From the NCBI RefSeq assembly GCF_004519405.1, contig NZ_SGWI01000006.1:1-64000 (forward strand): a DNA stretch of 64,000 bases, written 5' to 3'. This DNA is from Pseudomonas sp. BCA17. Its GTDB lineage: Bacteria; Pseudomonadota; Gammaproteobacteria; Pseudomonadales; Pseudomonadaceae. This document shows, in pieces, positions 41,786 to 50,834 of the stretch. Positions within the stretch are counted from its first letter, which is position 1, and each line of letters starts with the position of its first letter. The position numbers were made by a program, and so were the translations under genes. Below the pieces are notes generated by a model. That model saw nothing but the letters and a program-made list of their open reading frames with translations, searched no databases and was not told where the DNA came from.

Positions 41786-42427
41786 ATGTACAAAGAACCC
41801 CGTAAGGTCCGTGAGTTTCGCCGCCGTGAGCAGGAAATTCTCGACACCGCACTCAAGCTGTTCCTCGAACAAGGTGAAGACAGCGTCACCGTCGAGATGA
41901 TTGCGGATGCCGTGGGTATCGGCAAAGGCACCATCTATAAGCACTTCAAGTCCAAGGCCGAGATTTACCTGCGCCTGATGCTCGACTACGAGCGCGACTT
42001 GAACGAGCTGTTGCACTCGGCTGACGTGGACAAGGATAAGGAAGCCCTGTCGCGGGCCTACTTCGAATTCCGCATGCGTGACCCGCAGCGTTATCGCTTG
42101 TTCGACCGACTGGAAGAGAAGGTGGTCAAGGGGCATCAGGTGCCGGAAATGGTCGAGGAGTTGCACAAGATCCGTGCCTCGAATTTCGAACGCCTGACCT
42201 TGCTGATCAAGGGGCGCATCAGTGAAGGCAAGCTTGAAGATGTGCCTCCCTATTTCCATTACTGCGCCGCCTGGGCCTTGGTGCATGGGGCCGTGGCGCT
42301 GTACCACTCGCCGTTCTGGAGCAATGTCCTGGAAGATCAGGAAGGCTTTTTCCAGTTCCTGATGGACATCGGCGTGCGCATGGGCAACAAGCGCAAACAC
42401 TCGACGGACCTGCCACCCGCCTCATAA
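41786..42427 (+). CDS. TetR-family transcriptional regulator
   Basis: 213 aa. The N-terminal helix-turn-helix (residues 10-60) shows REQEILDTALKLFLEQGE and VEMIADAVGIGKGTIYKHFKSKAEIY, the TetR signature. The helical C-terminal ligand domain is not assignable. A homologue (PA2957, as I recall) has the same position next to tatD and rgsA in P. aeruginosa. A predicted operator in its own promoter suggests autorepression. Confidence 0.9.
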   Translation: MYKEPRKVREFRRREQEILDTALKLFLEQGEDSVTVEMIADAVGIGKGTIYKHFKSKAEIYLRLMLDYERDLNELLHSADVDKDKEALSRAYFEFRMRDPQRYRLFDRLEEKVVKGHQVPEMVEELHKIRASNFERLTLLIKGRISEGKLEDVPPYFHYCAAWALVHGAVALYHSPFWSNVLEDQEGFFQFLMDIGVRMGNKRKHSTDLPPAS

Positions 42428-42483
42428 TGATTTACTGCCAGGCGTATTATCCCGGGAATATACTCAGGCAGGGATCTTGCTAA

Positions 42484-42505
42484 AAGCTGATTTTTGAGTC
42501 AGCTT
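42484..42505. repeat. Inverted repeat upstream of moaA
   Basis: AAGCTGA and TCAGCTT (7 bp each) face each other over 8 bases, 37 bp before the moaA start. There is no T run after it, so it may be an operator or a weak hairpin for the upstream tetR mRNA rather than a terminator. Confidence 0.35.
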
Positions 42506-42541
42506 CAAGCGCGCCCACATTATCCTCTGCCGGAGTGATCC

Positions 42542-43510
42542 ATGATCGTTGATCGTCAAGGCAGGCGGTTTCGCAATTTGCGAATCAGCCTGACTTCAGC
42601 CTGCAATTATGCGTGTACCTACTGCGTGCCCAACGGCAAGCGGTTGGTGGCTGCCCAGGATGAACTCTCGGCTGAAGCCATGGCCCGTGGCGTGGCCTAC
42701 CTTATCGAAGCGGCGGGCATCGATCGCCTGCGCATCACCGGCGGTGAGCCGCTGGTCAGCCCCAAGCTGGAAGCCTTCATGGGCGCGGTAGGGCAGATGG
42801 GCCTGCATGACATCAGCCTGACCACCAACGGCCAGTTGCTCGCACGCAAACTGCCGCTGTTGCTGGATGCCGGTATCCGGCGCATCAACGTCTCCCTCGA
42901 CACCCTGGATGCCGATGCCTTTCGCAGCATTGCCCGTGGCGGCGACCTGGCCAGCGTGCTCGCTGGCATGGACCAGGCGCATGCGGCCGGGATCAAGATC
43001 AAAGTCAACATGGTGCCATTGCGCGGGCAGAACCTGGATCAGGTGATGCCGCTGCTCGACTACTGCCTGGAGCGTGGCTACGAGCTGCGCTTTATCGAGC
43101 TCATGCGCATGGGCCACTTGGCCAAGGACTCGAATGCCTTCCTGCAGCAATTTGTCAGCCTGCAGCAACTGCTCGGCCTGATCGGCGAACATCACGAATA
43201 CCTGCAGGCCGATGCCCCTGTGGATGCCACGGCGGTGCGCTACGAGGTGCCGGGCAAAGGCTTCTTTGGTGTGATCGCCAACGAAAGCGTACCGTTCTGC
43301 CGCACATGTTCACGACTGCGGCTGTCCTCTACCGGTTGGTTACATGGTTGCCTGTCGTCGAGCAACCGGCATTACATCGGCGACCTGCTGGACAAGCCGC
43401 GCCACCAGGCGTTGCCGGCATTGCAAGGCTTGTTGATGAAAGCCCTGGGAGACAAACAGGAAGTGGCCTTTTCCGGCGGCGCGACGATCATGAAGATCAT
43501 CGGCGGCTGA
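42542..43510 (+). CDS. moaA: GTP 3',8-cyclase MoaA (radical SAM)
   Basis: First step of molybdenum cofactor synthesis, 322 aa. The radical SAM cluster site is C21-x3-C25-x2-C28 (ACNYACTYCVP). The second cluster region is seen in VPFCRTCSRLRLSSTGWLHGCL. RITGGEPL is the SAM-binding GGEP motif. The protein ends in Gly-Gly, which is needed for MoaA catalysis, so it looks functional. No other moa gene is next to it, and Pseudomonas genomes often carry more than one moaA. It may supply the XdhC/MocA-type step at 22.5-24 kb. Confidence 0.92.
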   Translation: MIVDRQGRRFRNLRISLTSACNYACTYCVPNGKRLVAAQDELSAEAMARGVAYLIEAAGIDRLRITGGEPLVSPKLEAFMGAVGQMGLHDISLTTNGQLLARKLPLLLDAGIRRINVSLDTLDADAFRSIARGGDLASVLAGMDQAHAAGIKIKVNMVPLRGQNLDQVMPLLDYCLERGYELRFIELMRMGHLAKDSNAFLQQFVSLQQLLGLIGEHHEYLQADAPVDATAVRYEVPGKGFFGVIANESVPFCRTCSRLRLSSTGWLHGCLSSSNRHYIGDLLDKPRHQALPALQGLLMKALGDKQEVAFSGGATIMKIIGG

Positions 43511-43582
43511 GCCAAGCTGGCGCAGAACCTGCATCTCACGCCCATTCGCCGGTTTTCCGTCACCGGCTTCTGGAGGATTAGG

Positions 43583-44188
43583 ATGCGTAGTCTGGTGTTG
43601 TTGCTGGCGTCGTTGACGCTGAGTGGTTGCATGACCGTCAGCGATATGGCCGAAGGCACCCGTTATCAGATGAGCGACGCCGGGTTGCTGGACCACAGCG
43701 ATACACGCCGTACGGCGTCGGTGCGCATACAGCCGGACTCCTTTGTCTTTATTGCCCAGGGCGCCTTTGTGCCGCCGGGCAGCGCCTACCCGCGACCCAA
43801 CGTGGTGGCCGAGGAAGCCTTCAATGGTTTCGTCGAGTATTTCCCTATGGTGCGCCGGGCGCGCAAGCCGGAAGGGCTTGAGCAAGCATTGGCTGAAGCG
43901 CGGGCCGCAGGGGCGCATTACCTGTTGTATTGCCGCTTTGCGGCAGCCGATGACCGTATCGGCAACGCCGATGAGTGGACCGATCAGCAAGCCCTGGACC
44001 GGGTTGGGCTGGACAGCGGGGTAATTCAGATCATGTTGATCGAGACCAGCACCCAGTATTTGATTGATACTGCACGCATTCGCAGTCGTGGCGGTTTACT
44101 GACGTTCCATGACAACAAGCCAGAAGATCTGATTGCCCGCCCGCTGGCGCAGTACGCCCGAGGCTTGCTGGGCATGAGCGACCAGTAA
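43583..44188 (+). CDS. Predicted lipoprotein (DUF4823-like)
   Basis: 201 aa. The N-terminus is a lipoprotein signal with lipobox LSGC, C16 being the acylated residue; Met follows the Cys, so outer-membrane sorting is expected. The mature part has a repeated alternation of strands and helices (GAHYLLYCRFAAADDRIGN, IQIMLIETSTQYLIDTARI). This resembles the DUF4823 family of Pseudomonas as I remember it; function is unknown. It lies 15 bp before the DUF1285 gene and probably forms an operon with it. Confidence 0.8.
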   Translation: MRSLVLLLASLTLSGCMTVSDMAEGTRYQMSDAGLLDHSDTRRTASVRIQPDSFVFIAQGAFVPPGSAYPRPNVVAEEAFNGFVEYFPMVRRARKPEGLEQALAEARAAGAHYLLYCRFAAADDRIGNADEWTDQQALDRVGLDSGVIQIMLIETSTQYLIDTARIRSRGGLLTFHDNKPEDLIARPLAQYARGLLGMSDQ

Positions 44189-44203
44189 AAACAGGAGAAA
44201 CCG

Positions 44204-44764
44204 ATGACCGATTCCACTAAGGCCAATGATCTGTTGGCCCAGTTGCCCAAGGGCAAGGGACCGGCGCCGGTGCACCTGTGGAATCCGGATTTCTGCGGCC
44301 ACATCGACATGCGCATCGCCCGCGACGGCACCTGGTTTTATCAGGGCACGCCGATTGGGCGTAAGCCGATGGTCAAATTGTTCTCCAACATTATCCGCCG
44401 CGACGGTGACGAGTATTTCCTGGTCACGCCTGTGGAAAAGGTTGGCATCAGCGTCGATGATGCGCCGTTTGTCGCGGTGACCCTGGAGGTGCAAGGGCAC
44501 GGCGAAAATCAGCTGCTGCGCTTCACCACCAACGTCGACGAGCAGATCGAAGCCGGCCTCGAACACCCGTTGCGGGTGGTGATCGATCCCGTCACTCAGG
44601 AACCCGCCCCCTATGTGCGAGTGCGCACCAATCTGGAAGCCCTTGTGCATCGCAACGCGTTCTATCAGTTGGTCGAGCTGGCGGTAAGTCGCCCGATCAA
44701 CGGTCAGAACTGGCTGGGTGTCTGGAGCGGTGGGGCGTTTTTCCCCATTGGCCTGGAACCCTGA
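44204..44764 (+). CDS. DUF1285 protein
   Basis: 186 aa cytosolic protein with the conserved opening HIDMRIARDGTWFYQGTPIGRKPMV (shown here at residues about 34-58) and FLVTPVEKVGISVDDAPFVAV, the DUF1285 signature. Members form a two-domain beta-rich fold of unknown function. The gene follows the lipoprotein gene by 15 bp with AGGAG upstream and ends 70 bp before the GntR gene. Confidence 0.85.
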   Translation: MTDSTKANDLLAQLPKGKGPAPVHLWNPDFCGHIDMRIARDGTWFYQGTPIGRKPMVKLFSNIIRRDGDEYFLVTPVEKVGISVDDAPFVAVTLEVQGHGENQLLRFTTNVDEQIEAGLEHPLRVVIDPVTQEPAPYVRVRTNLEALVHRNAFYQLVELAVSRPINGQNWLGVWSGGAFFPIGLEP

Positions 44765-44797
44765 GCCGAGTTTTTTCATCTCCCTGAAATAATTTGC

Positions 44798-44848
44798 TTG
44801 CTGGAAACAGGCACTTTCGGCTATCAATTTGTACATGATTAAACATGT
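44798..44848 (+). promoter_or_regulatory. Promoter and operator at the GntR gene
   Basis: TTGCTG (44798-44803), 18 bp, TATCAA (44822-44827). The inverted repeat ACATG-N6-CATGT at 44833-44848 spans the expected transcription start and the ATG at 44835. It suggests autorepression by the GntR protein. Confidence 0.5.
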
Positions 44849-45548
44849 TCGATTTGATAAGAAAAAACGCGTCGTCGACGAGCTCATCCGCCGTATCGAG
44901 GGTGGCATGATGGCTGACGGTTTCCTGCTGCCCGGCGAGCACCAACTGGCCGAGGAGTTCGCGGTCAGCCGCGGCACCCTGCGCGAAGCGCTGGCCGAAC
45001 TCAAGCGGCGCAACTACATCGCCACCCAGAGCGGTGTCGGCTCTATCGTCACCTTTGACGGTATGGTGCTCGACCAACGCAACGGTTGGGCCCAGGCCCT
45101 GGCGGATACCGGCGCCCTGGTCAACACCGATATCCTGCGCCTGGAAGCCGTGACGCGTCCGGACCTGCTCAGCCGCTTCGGCAGCGATCAGTTCATTGCG
45201 CTCGACCGTCGTCGTCGCTCCCTCGATGGCATAGCGGTGTCCCTGGAGCGTTCGTTGATGCCTGCTTCCGGCGGGTTGGAAAGCTTGCCCAGCGTCGGCC
45301 TGATCGATAACTCCTTGACCATCACCTTGGCGGCCTTTGGCTACGTGGGCGCTGACGGCGACCAATGGATCGGCGCCGAAGCCTTGAGTGACGAAGATGC
45401 CGAGTTGCTCGGGCGGCCCGCCGGCACTGTGTTTCTCAGAGCCTCGCGCACCACCTACGACCGTCGCAAGCGCTTCATGGAGTATGTCGAAAGCTGGCTT
45501 GACCCTTTGCACTTTCGCCTGCACCTGCAGTTTGGAGCGTCGAAATGA
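44835..45548 (+). CDS. GntR-family regulator with UTRA domain (YegW-like)
   Basis: 237 aa from the ATG at 44835. The N-terminal winged helix (residues 5-70) shows PGEHQLAEEFAVSRGTLREALAEL, and the C-terminal UTRA ligand domain (about 90-230) is of the HutC subfamily. It precedes the ADP-ribosylglycohydrolase-like gene with a 4-bp overlap (ATGA), so it controls that operon. In E. coli, YegW holds the same relation to yegU and yegV. No Shine-Dalgarno sequence is visible and the -10 element lies 7 bp upstream, so translation may be leaderless. Confidence 0.85.
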   Translation: MIKHVRFDKKKRVVDELIRRIEGGMMADGFLLPGEHQLAEEFAVSRGTLREALAELKRRNYIATQSGVGSIVTFDGMVLDQRNGWAQALADTGALVNTDILRLEAVTRPDLLSRFGSDQFIALDRRRRSLDGIAVSLERSLMPASGGLESLPSVGLIDNSLTITLAAFGYVGADGDQWIGAEALSDEDAELLGRPAGTVFLRASRTTYDRRKRFMEYVESWLDPLHFRLHLQFGASK

Positions 45549-46546
45549 GCATGGAAAATCGCGCCCTGGGTGCTTTTTACGGTCTGGCCTTGGGCGATGC
45601 CTTGGGTATGCCCACCCAGTCCTTGAGTCGCGAGCAGGTTCGCGCACGCTTCGGTGTGATCACCGCTCTGGAAGACGCCGGCGCCGAGCAACCTATCGCA
45701 CCCAACATGCCGGCCGGGTCCATTACCGATGACACCGAGCAGGCGATCCTGGTCGGCGAATTACTGGTAGAGGGCCAGGGCAAGATCGAACCCAAGGTGC
45801 TCGCCCAACGCCTGATCGACTGGGAAGCGGTCATGCGCGCCAAGGGTTCACAGGATTTGCTCGGCCCGTCGACCAAGCGCGCGATCGACATGATCCTCGC
45901 CGGCCACACCCCACAAGAGTCCGGACGCTACGGCACCACCAATGGTGCTGCCATGCGCATCACGCCGGTGGGGATCGCCGCCGACATCCGCGACCCGGCG
46001 CAGTTTATCCAGGCAGTTATCCAAGCGTGCCAGGTCACCCATAACACTACGCTGGGCATCTCCAGTGCGGCAGCGGTGGCGGCGGTGGTGTCGGCTGGCG
46101 TCAACGGTGTGGACCTGGGCGAAGCCTTGAACATTGGCGTCCAGGTCGTCCAGCAAGCGCAAGAGCATGGCTATTGGGTTGCCGGCGGACGTATTTCCAC
46201 GCGCATCAGTTGGGCACGCACCTTGAGCGTGGGCAGTGGCGACAAGGCGCTGTTCGCCGATCTGCTCTATGAGTTGATCGGCACCTCCGTTGCGTCCCAG
46301 GAGTCGGTGGTGGTGTCGTTTGCCCTGGCCCAGCAAGTAGCGGTGGGCGACATGAACGCGTTCGAAGCGCTGTGCCTGGCCGCGAGCCTCGGCGGTGACA
46401 CCGACACCATCGCCGCGATTCTCGGCGCCATGCTCGGTGCGTGCCTGGGCATGCAGTGCTGGCCGCAGGCGTTGATCGAGCAGGTCAAGCGGGTCAATGG
46501 CCTGGATTTGCAGCCGCTTGTTCAGGGCTTGCTGGCGTTGAGATAG
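45545..46546 (+). CDS. ADP-ribosylglycohydrolase-family hydrolase (YegU-like)
   Basis: 333 aa. DraG fold signatures: FYGLALGDALGMPTQ near the start, the metal-binding S-x-T-D-D-T motif at residues 59-64, NGAAMRITPVGI, and the second metal site ASLGGDTDTIAAILGAM near 280. All predicted magnesium ligands are present. Family members cleave an N-ribosyl bond. Next to an NCS1 base/nucleoside permease and a PfkB kinase, it most likely splits an imported ribosylated small molecule rather than acting on protein. E. coli YegU is the nearest named relative by context. Substrate unknown. Confidence 0.85.
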   Translation: MSMENRALGAFYGLALGDALGMPTQSLSREQVRARFGVITALEDAGAEQPIAPNMPAGSITDDTEQAILVGELLVEGQGKIEPKVLAQRLIDWEAVMRAKGSQDLLGPSTKRAIDMILAGHTPQESGRYGTTNGAAMRITPVGIAADIRDPAQFIQAVIQACQVTHNTTLGISSAAAVAAVVSAGVNGVDLGEALNIGVQVVQQAQEHGYWVAGGRISTRISWARTLSVGSGDKALFADLLYELIGTSVASQESVVVSFALAQQVAVGDMNAFEALCLAASLGGDTDTIAAILGAMLGACLGMQCWPQALIEQVKRVNGLDLQPLVQGLLALR

Positions 46547-46646
46547 ACGCCGCACTGCCGACTTCAATCGTGTTTGAGTCAGGACGACTGACAAACGCGT
46601 TGATTCCTTGCCACAACCACAACAATACAGGCACCAGGAGCTCCTC

Positions 46647-48116
46647 ATGAGCAGCACTTCTTCCGGCCAAAGCGCCGGGCAATTGGAAACACGCGGCATC
46701 GAGCCGGTCCCTGACAGCGAGTGCAACGGCCATCCGCTGCAACTGTTCTGGGTCTGGTTCGCGGCCAATATCAGCATCCTCGGCTTGCCGCTCGGCGCGA
46801 CCCTGGTGGCGTTTCGTGGCCTGTCCATCTGGCAGGCGATCATTGTCGCGATCCTCGGCGCCGCCGGTTCTTTCGCGGTGGTGGGCATTATTTCCATCGC
46901 CGGCCGTCGTGGCCGGGCGCCCAGCCTGACCCTGTCGCGCGCCATCTTCGGCGTGCGCGGCAATATCGGTCCCACTCTGGTGTCGCTGATGTCGCGCCTG
47001 GGTTGGGAAACCGTCAACACCACCACCGCGGCCTTCGTATTGCTGTCGCTGTGTTCGATCCTGTTCGATTCGCCGGTCGAAGCGAAAAGCGCACCGATGC
47101 TGACATTGATCTTCATCGCGATTTTCGTGCTGCTGACCTTGTCGGTTTCCGGCCTCGGCCACGCCACGTTGTTGGTCATCCAGAAGTGGGCCACCTACGT
47201 GTTTGGCGCCTTGAATATTCTGGTGGGCGGCTTCCTCTGTGCCACGATCGACTGGAGCGCGGTGTTCAACGCCACGCCGGCGCCGCTCAGTGCGATGATC
47301 ATTGGCGTCGGTACCATGGCCGCCGGTACCGGGATCGGTTGGGCCAACGCCGGTGCCGACATGTCGCGCTACCAGCACCGCAGCGTCAAGGCGGCGCGCC
47401 TGGTGGCGTCCGCCGCGTTTGGTGCGGGCATTCCGCTGGTACTGTTGATTACCCTCGGCGGGCTGCTGTCGGTGGGCAACAATGACCTGGCCTCGGCCAC
47501 CGACCCGATCATCGCGATCCGCGACATGCTGCCGACCTGGATGGCCGTGCCTTACCTGATCACCGCCTTTGGTGGGCTGTTGCTGTCCAATAACCTCTCG
47601 GTGTACTCGGCCGGGCTCACCACCTTGACCCTGGGTCTCAAGGTCAAGCGCGTGCACGCGGTGATTGTCGACATCGTAGCGATCTTTGCCGGCTCCATTT
47701 ACTTCATGCTGATCGCCGACAGTTTCTACGGCCCGTTCATCACGTTCATCTCGCTGCTGGCGGTGCCGATCACCGCGTGGGTCGGGATCTTCGTAGTTGA
47801 CCTGATCCACCGTCACTACTACAGCGCCAAAGACTTGCTGGACGTGAGTCCTAGCAGTGCCTACTGGTATCGCGGTGGCGTGGAATGGCGTGCGTTCGGC
47901 GCCTGGGCAGTGGCGATCGTGCTGGGCTTCAGCTTCACCACCATCGGCACCACCGCCGAAAATATCTGGTTCGCCGGGCCATTGTCCGACTCTTGGCTGG
48001 GCCACAACGGCCTGGGCTGGATCGTCACCTTCCTGGTGGCCGGTGGGATATATGCGGCGCTGGGCGGCGCGGCCGACCGTCGCCCCGCGTCACTGGTAGA
48101 GAGCCACAATGTCTAG
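46647..48116 (+). CDS. NCS1 purine-cytosine permease family transporter
   Basis: 489 aa from the ATG at 46647 with AGGAG upstream. Twelve hydrophobic segments. The early block NGHPLQLFWVWFAANISILGLPLG, given here in part, and the TIGxGxMAAGTGIGWANAGADMSRY-like loop are typical of the cytosine/purine/allantoin cation symporters. It overlaps the kinase gene by eight bases. In the E. coli yeg operon the transporter is an MFS nucleoside carrier, so the transport class differs here while the enzymes match. Confidence 0.88.
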   Translation: MSSTSSGQSAGQLETRGIEPVPDSECNGHPLQLFWVWFAANISILGLPLGATLVAFRGLSIWQAIIVAILGAAGSFAVVGIISIAGRRGRAPSLTLSRAIFGVRGNIGPTLVSLMSRLGWETVNTTTAAFVLLSLCSILFDSPVEAKSAPMLTLIFIAIFVLLTLSVSGLGHATLLVIQKWATYVFGALNILVGGFLCATIDWSAVFNATPAPLSAMIIGVGTMAAGTGIGWANAGADMSRYQHRSVKAARLVASAAFGAGIPLVLLITLGGLLSVGNNDLASATDPIIAIRDMLPTWMAVPYLITAFGGLLLSNNLSVYSAGLTTLTLGLKVKRVHAVIVDIVAIFAGSIYFMLIADSFYGPFITFISLLAVPITAWVGIFVVDLIHRHYYSAKDLLDVSPSSAYWYRGGVEWRAFGAWAVAIVLGFSFTTIGTTAENIWFAGPLSDSWLGHNGLGWIVTFLVAGGIYAALGGAADRRPASLVESHNV

Positions 48117-49026
48117 GTTGCTGCACACAGGCCAGGTCATCGTCGACCTGGTCATGGCCCTCGATACGCTGCCTGCCACCGGCGGCGACGTGCTGGCGCA
48201 ATCGGCCAGCTTTGAAGCCGGGGGTGGCTTCAATGTAATGGCGGCTGCGCGGCGCAATGGGCTGTCGACGCTCTATCTGGGCCGTCATGGGAGCGGGCGT
48301 TTTGGTGACTTGGCCCGTACGGCGATGCAGGCCGAGGGCATTGAGATGGCCCTTGCGGCCAGCGATGGCAAGGACACCGGTTTGTGCGTGTCCCTGACCG
48401 AAGCCACCACCGAGCGCACGTTCATATCCCATATTGGGGTCGAGGGCGAACTGAGCGCCGAGGACTTGGCCAAGGTGAGACCGCAGCTTGACGACTATGT
48501 GTATGTCAGCGGCTACAGCCTGTTGCTGGAGGGCAAGGCGCAGCCGCTGGTGGACTGGTTGCTGGCGCTGCCACGGGCGATCATGGTGGTGTTTGACCCT
48601 GGCCCGTTGGTGAAGACGCGGGACTCGACGCTGATGCGCGCGTTATTGCCGCGTATCGATATCTGGACCAGCAATGGTCCCGAAGCCTTGGCATTTACCG
48701 GCGCGGCGTCCATTGCAGATGCGTTGCCGGAGCTGAGCCGACATCTGCCCGCCGAGTCATTGTTGATCGTTCGTGATGGACCGAATGGATGCTGGGTAGG
48801 ACGCGTGGGGGCGATAGAACACGTGCCCGGTTTCAAGGTGCAGGCCGTGGACAGTAATGGCGCGGGGGATGCGCACGCGGGCGTATTTATTGCAGGCTTG
48901 GCAAATGGCTTGAGCCCAACCAAGGCTGCACGGCGAGCGAATGCGGCGGCGGCATTAGCGGTAACGCGCTGGGGACCGGCGACGTCTCCCGGCACCGCTG
49001 AAGTCGATGCGTTGGTTGCGCAATAA
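48109..49026 (+). CDS. PfkB-family sugar/nucleoside kinase (YegV-like)
   Basis: 305 aa ribokinase-fold kinase. PfkB signature 1 is seen in EAGGGFNVMAAARRNG, and signature 2 with the catalytic Asp in VDSNGAGDAHAGVFIAGLANG. The lid and substrate-site region near the N-terminus resembles ribokinase and pseudouridine kinase. It is the last gene of the GntR operon and would phosphorylate the sugar or the nucleoside released after import. A REPIN follows. Confidence 0.87.
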   Translation: MSRLLHTGQVIVDLVMALDTLPATGGDVLAQSASFEAGGGFNVMAAARRNGLSTLYLGRHGSGRFGDLARTAMQAEGIEMALAASDGKDTGLCVSLTEATTERTFISHIGVEGELSAEDLAKVRPQLDDYVYVSGYSLLLEGKAQPLVDWLLALPRAIMVVFDPGPLVKTRDSTLMRALLPRIDIWTSNGPEALAFTGAASIADALPELSRHLPAESLLIVRDGPNGCWVGRVGAIEHVPGFKVQAVDSNGAGDAHAGVFIAGLANGLSPTKAARRANAAAALAVTRWGPATSPGTAEVDALVAQ

Positions 49027-49083
49027 ATAAACGAGAGAGGGGCATACCCCTAATGCCAGTCAGTTAAGGGTGAACGCTGTATG

Positions 49084-49189
49084 TGTGGCGAGGGAGCTTG
49101 CTCCCGTTGGGCCGCGAAGCGGCCCCGCTCTTTGTTTACAAAGCATGGGACTGCTGCGCAGTCCAACGGGAGCAAGCTCCCTCGCCACA
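49084..49189. repeat. REPIN (two inverted REP elements)
   Basis: TGTGGCGAGGGAGCTTGCTC begins at 49084. Its inverse ends at 49189; the arms, including GTTGG/CCAAC, are perfectly complementary over about 27 bases. Between them are two small hairpins (GGGCCGCGAAGCGGCCC and ACTGCTGCGCAGT). This is the standard REPIN structure of P. fluorescens. It lies between two genes read toward each other. Confidence 0.92.
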
Positions 49190-49246
49190 GGTCATTTTTT
49201 AGCTTTCTCCTTCTTAACTGACCGGCATCAGGCAGGTGTGCGTGTG

Positions 49247-50671
49247 TCAGTACTTCATGACCACCAGACGGGTCTGGGTGAACTCAAGCATCCCGTGCTT
49301 ACCGTCATCGCCGCCCAGCCCCGAGCGTTTCCAACCGGCGTGGAAGCCCTGATAAGGGTCGGCCGGGGTGCGATTGACGTACAACTCGCCGGCCTCGATG
49401 GCATTCGCCACTTTCATCGCCGTGCGGTAGTTCTCGGTGTACAGCACCGAAGACAGGCCGAACTGATGATCGTTGGCCATGGCCAGCGCTTCATCGATGT
49501 CGCGGTACTTGAGCACCGGCAGTACCGGGCCGAAGATTTCTTCCTGGATGATTTCCATGTCCTGCCGGCAGTTGCCGAGCAAGGTCGGCGGGTAGAAATG
49601 CCCCGCCCCTTCAGGCAACACGCCGCCTGTTTCCAGTACAGCACCGTCGGCGACGGCACGCTGGACCATGGCGTGGATAGTCTTCCGGGAACTGGCGTTG
49701 ACCAGCGGGCCCATCAGGCTTTCATCCTTGGCGCGGTCGCCGAACTTCACTGCGCTGATCTTGGCTTTCAGCAGTGCGAGGAACCTGTCGTAGATGCTTT
49801 CATGCACATACACCCGCTCCACCGCCGTGCACAGCTGGCCGCAATGCGTGGTCTTGGAGGCGACGATGGCACTGGCGGCTTTTTCCAGGTCGGCGTCGGC
49901 CTCGATGATCGCCGGCGTCTTGCCGCCCAGTTCCAGGGACGGCTTGGCGATGTTGGCCTTGCAGTAATCCAGCACGATACGCCCGGCGTTCACGCTGCCG
50001 GTGAGAGTGATCAAGCCGACGGCCTTGTGGGTGCAGACGCTGGCCGCGGTCGCATGGTCCATGGTCAGGATATTGATCACACCGGCGGGAATCCCGGCGG
50101 CAGCCACCGCCCTGGCGATTTCAAACGCCGACAGCGGCGTGTTGTTGCTCGGGCGTATCACCACGGTATTACCGGCAATCAGCGCCGGGGCGATCTTGCG
50201 CAGCAAGGTGTACGCCGGGTAGTTGAACGGAATCAGGCACGCCACCACACCAATCGGCTCACGGTGCAGGAACAGGTTTTCGTCCGGGGTGTCGCTGGGG
50301 ATGATCTCGCCTTCGATACGGCGTGCCCATTCGGCGTGGTAACGGGTGATTTGCGCGGCATAACGGGCTTCGTTGCTGGCATCACTGACGCTCTTGCCGG
50401 ACTCGCTCGCCAGGGCCGTGCCGATGGCTACCGCACGGCTGTCGAGGGCATCGGCAAACGCGCGAAGGTGCTCGGCACGCTCGATGCTGGTGAGCTTGCC
50501 CCAGGTTTTCTGGGCAATGGCGGCGGCGTCGACGGCGGCGATGGCTTCATCGGCGGTGGCCGCACTGACGTGACCTGCGAGGGTTTCATCGGCAGGGTTG
50601 TAGACGGCGATCAGGGCGTCGCTGGCCGGCTCGACGAACTGGCCGTTGTAGAAATTGCGCTCGAATTGCAT
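49247..50671 (-). CDS. Aldehyde dehydrogenase (AldA-like)
   Basis: NAD-dependent oxidation of a small aldehyde, 474 aa from the ATG at 50671; an upstream ATG at 50707 would add 12 residues, and neither has a clear ribosome site. Catalytic residues are E247 (SLELGGKTP) and C281 (HCGQLCTAVERV). The cofactor loop TGSVNAG and PFNYPAYTLLRKIAPAL are present. The closest named type by pattern is the lactaldehyde/glycolaldehyde dehydrogenase AldA. It lies downstream of a GcvA-type LysR gene on the same strand and may be its target. Confidence 0.85.
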   Translation of the reverse strand: MQFERNFYNGQFVEPASDALIAVYNPADETLAGHVSAATADEAIAAVDAAAIAQKTWGKLTSIERAEHLRAFADALDSRAVAIGTALASESGKSVSDASNEARYAAQITRYHAEWARRIEGEIIPSDTPDENLFLHREPIGVVACLIPFNYPAYTLLRKIAPALIAGNTVVIRPSNNTPLSAFEIARAVAAAGIPAGVINILTMDHATAASVCTHKAVGLITLTGSVNAGRIVLDYCKANIAKPSLELGGKTPAIIEADADLEKAASAIVASKTTHCGQLCTAVERVYVHESIYDRFLALLKAKISAVKFGDRAKDESLMGPLVNASSRKTIHAMVQRAVADGAVLETGGVLPEGAGHFYPPTLLGNCRQDMEIIQEEIFGPVLPVLKYRDIDEALAMANDHQFGLSSVLYTENYRTAMKVANAIEAGELYVNRTPADPYQGFHAGWKRSGLGGDDGKHGMLEFTQTRLVVMKY

Positions 50672-50834
50672 GTGGTTTGCCCAACGTTGTTGTTTTGCGA
50701 GTGACATGCAGTTTTGTCGCAGTCAGGGCGGTGGGCAAACGACTTATTGGGTGGGGTAACGTGAGAAAAATGCAGGTTATGGACAGTGACGCGGTTACCT
50801 GTCCGTTTTCAGGCAATGGCGGATAGGTACCCAA

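Noticed and set aside
49070..50704. Plus-strand frame opposite the aldehyde dehydrogenase gene
   Set aside because: Antisense shadow; it begins in the REPIN and has no domain.
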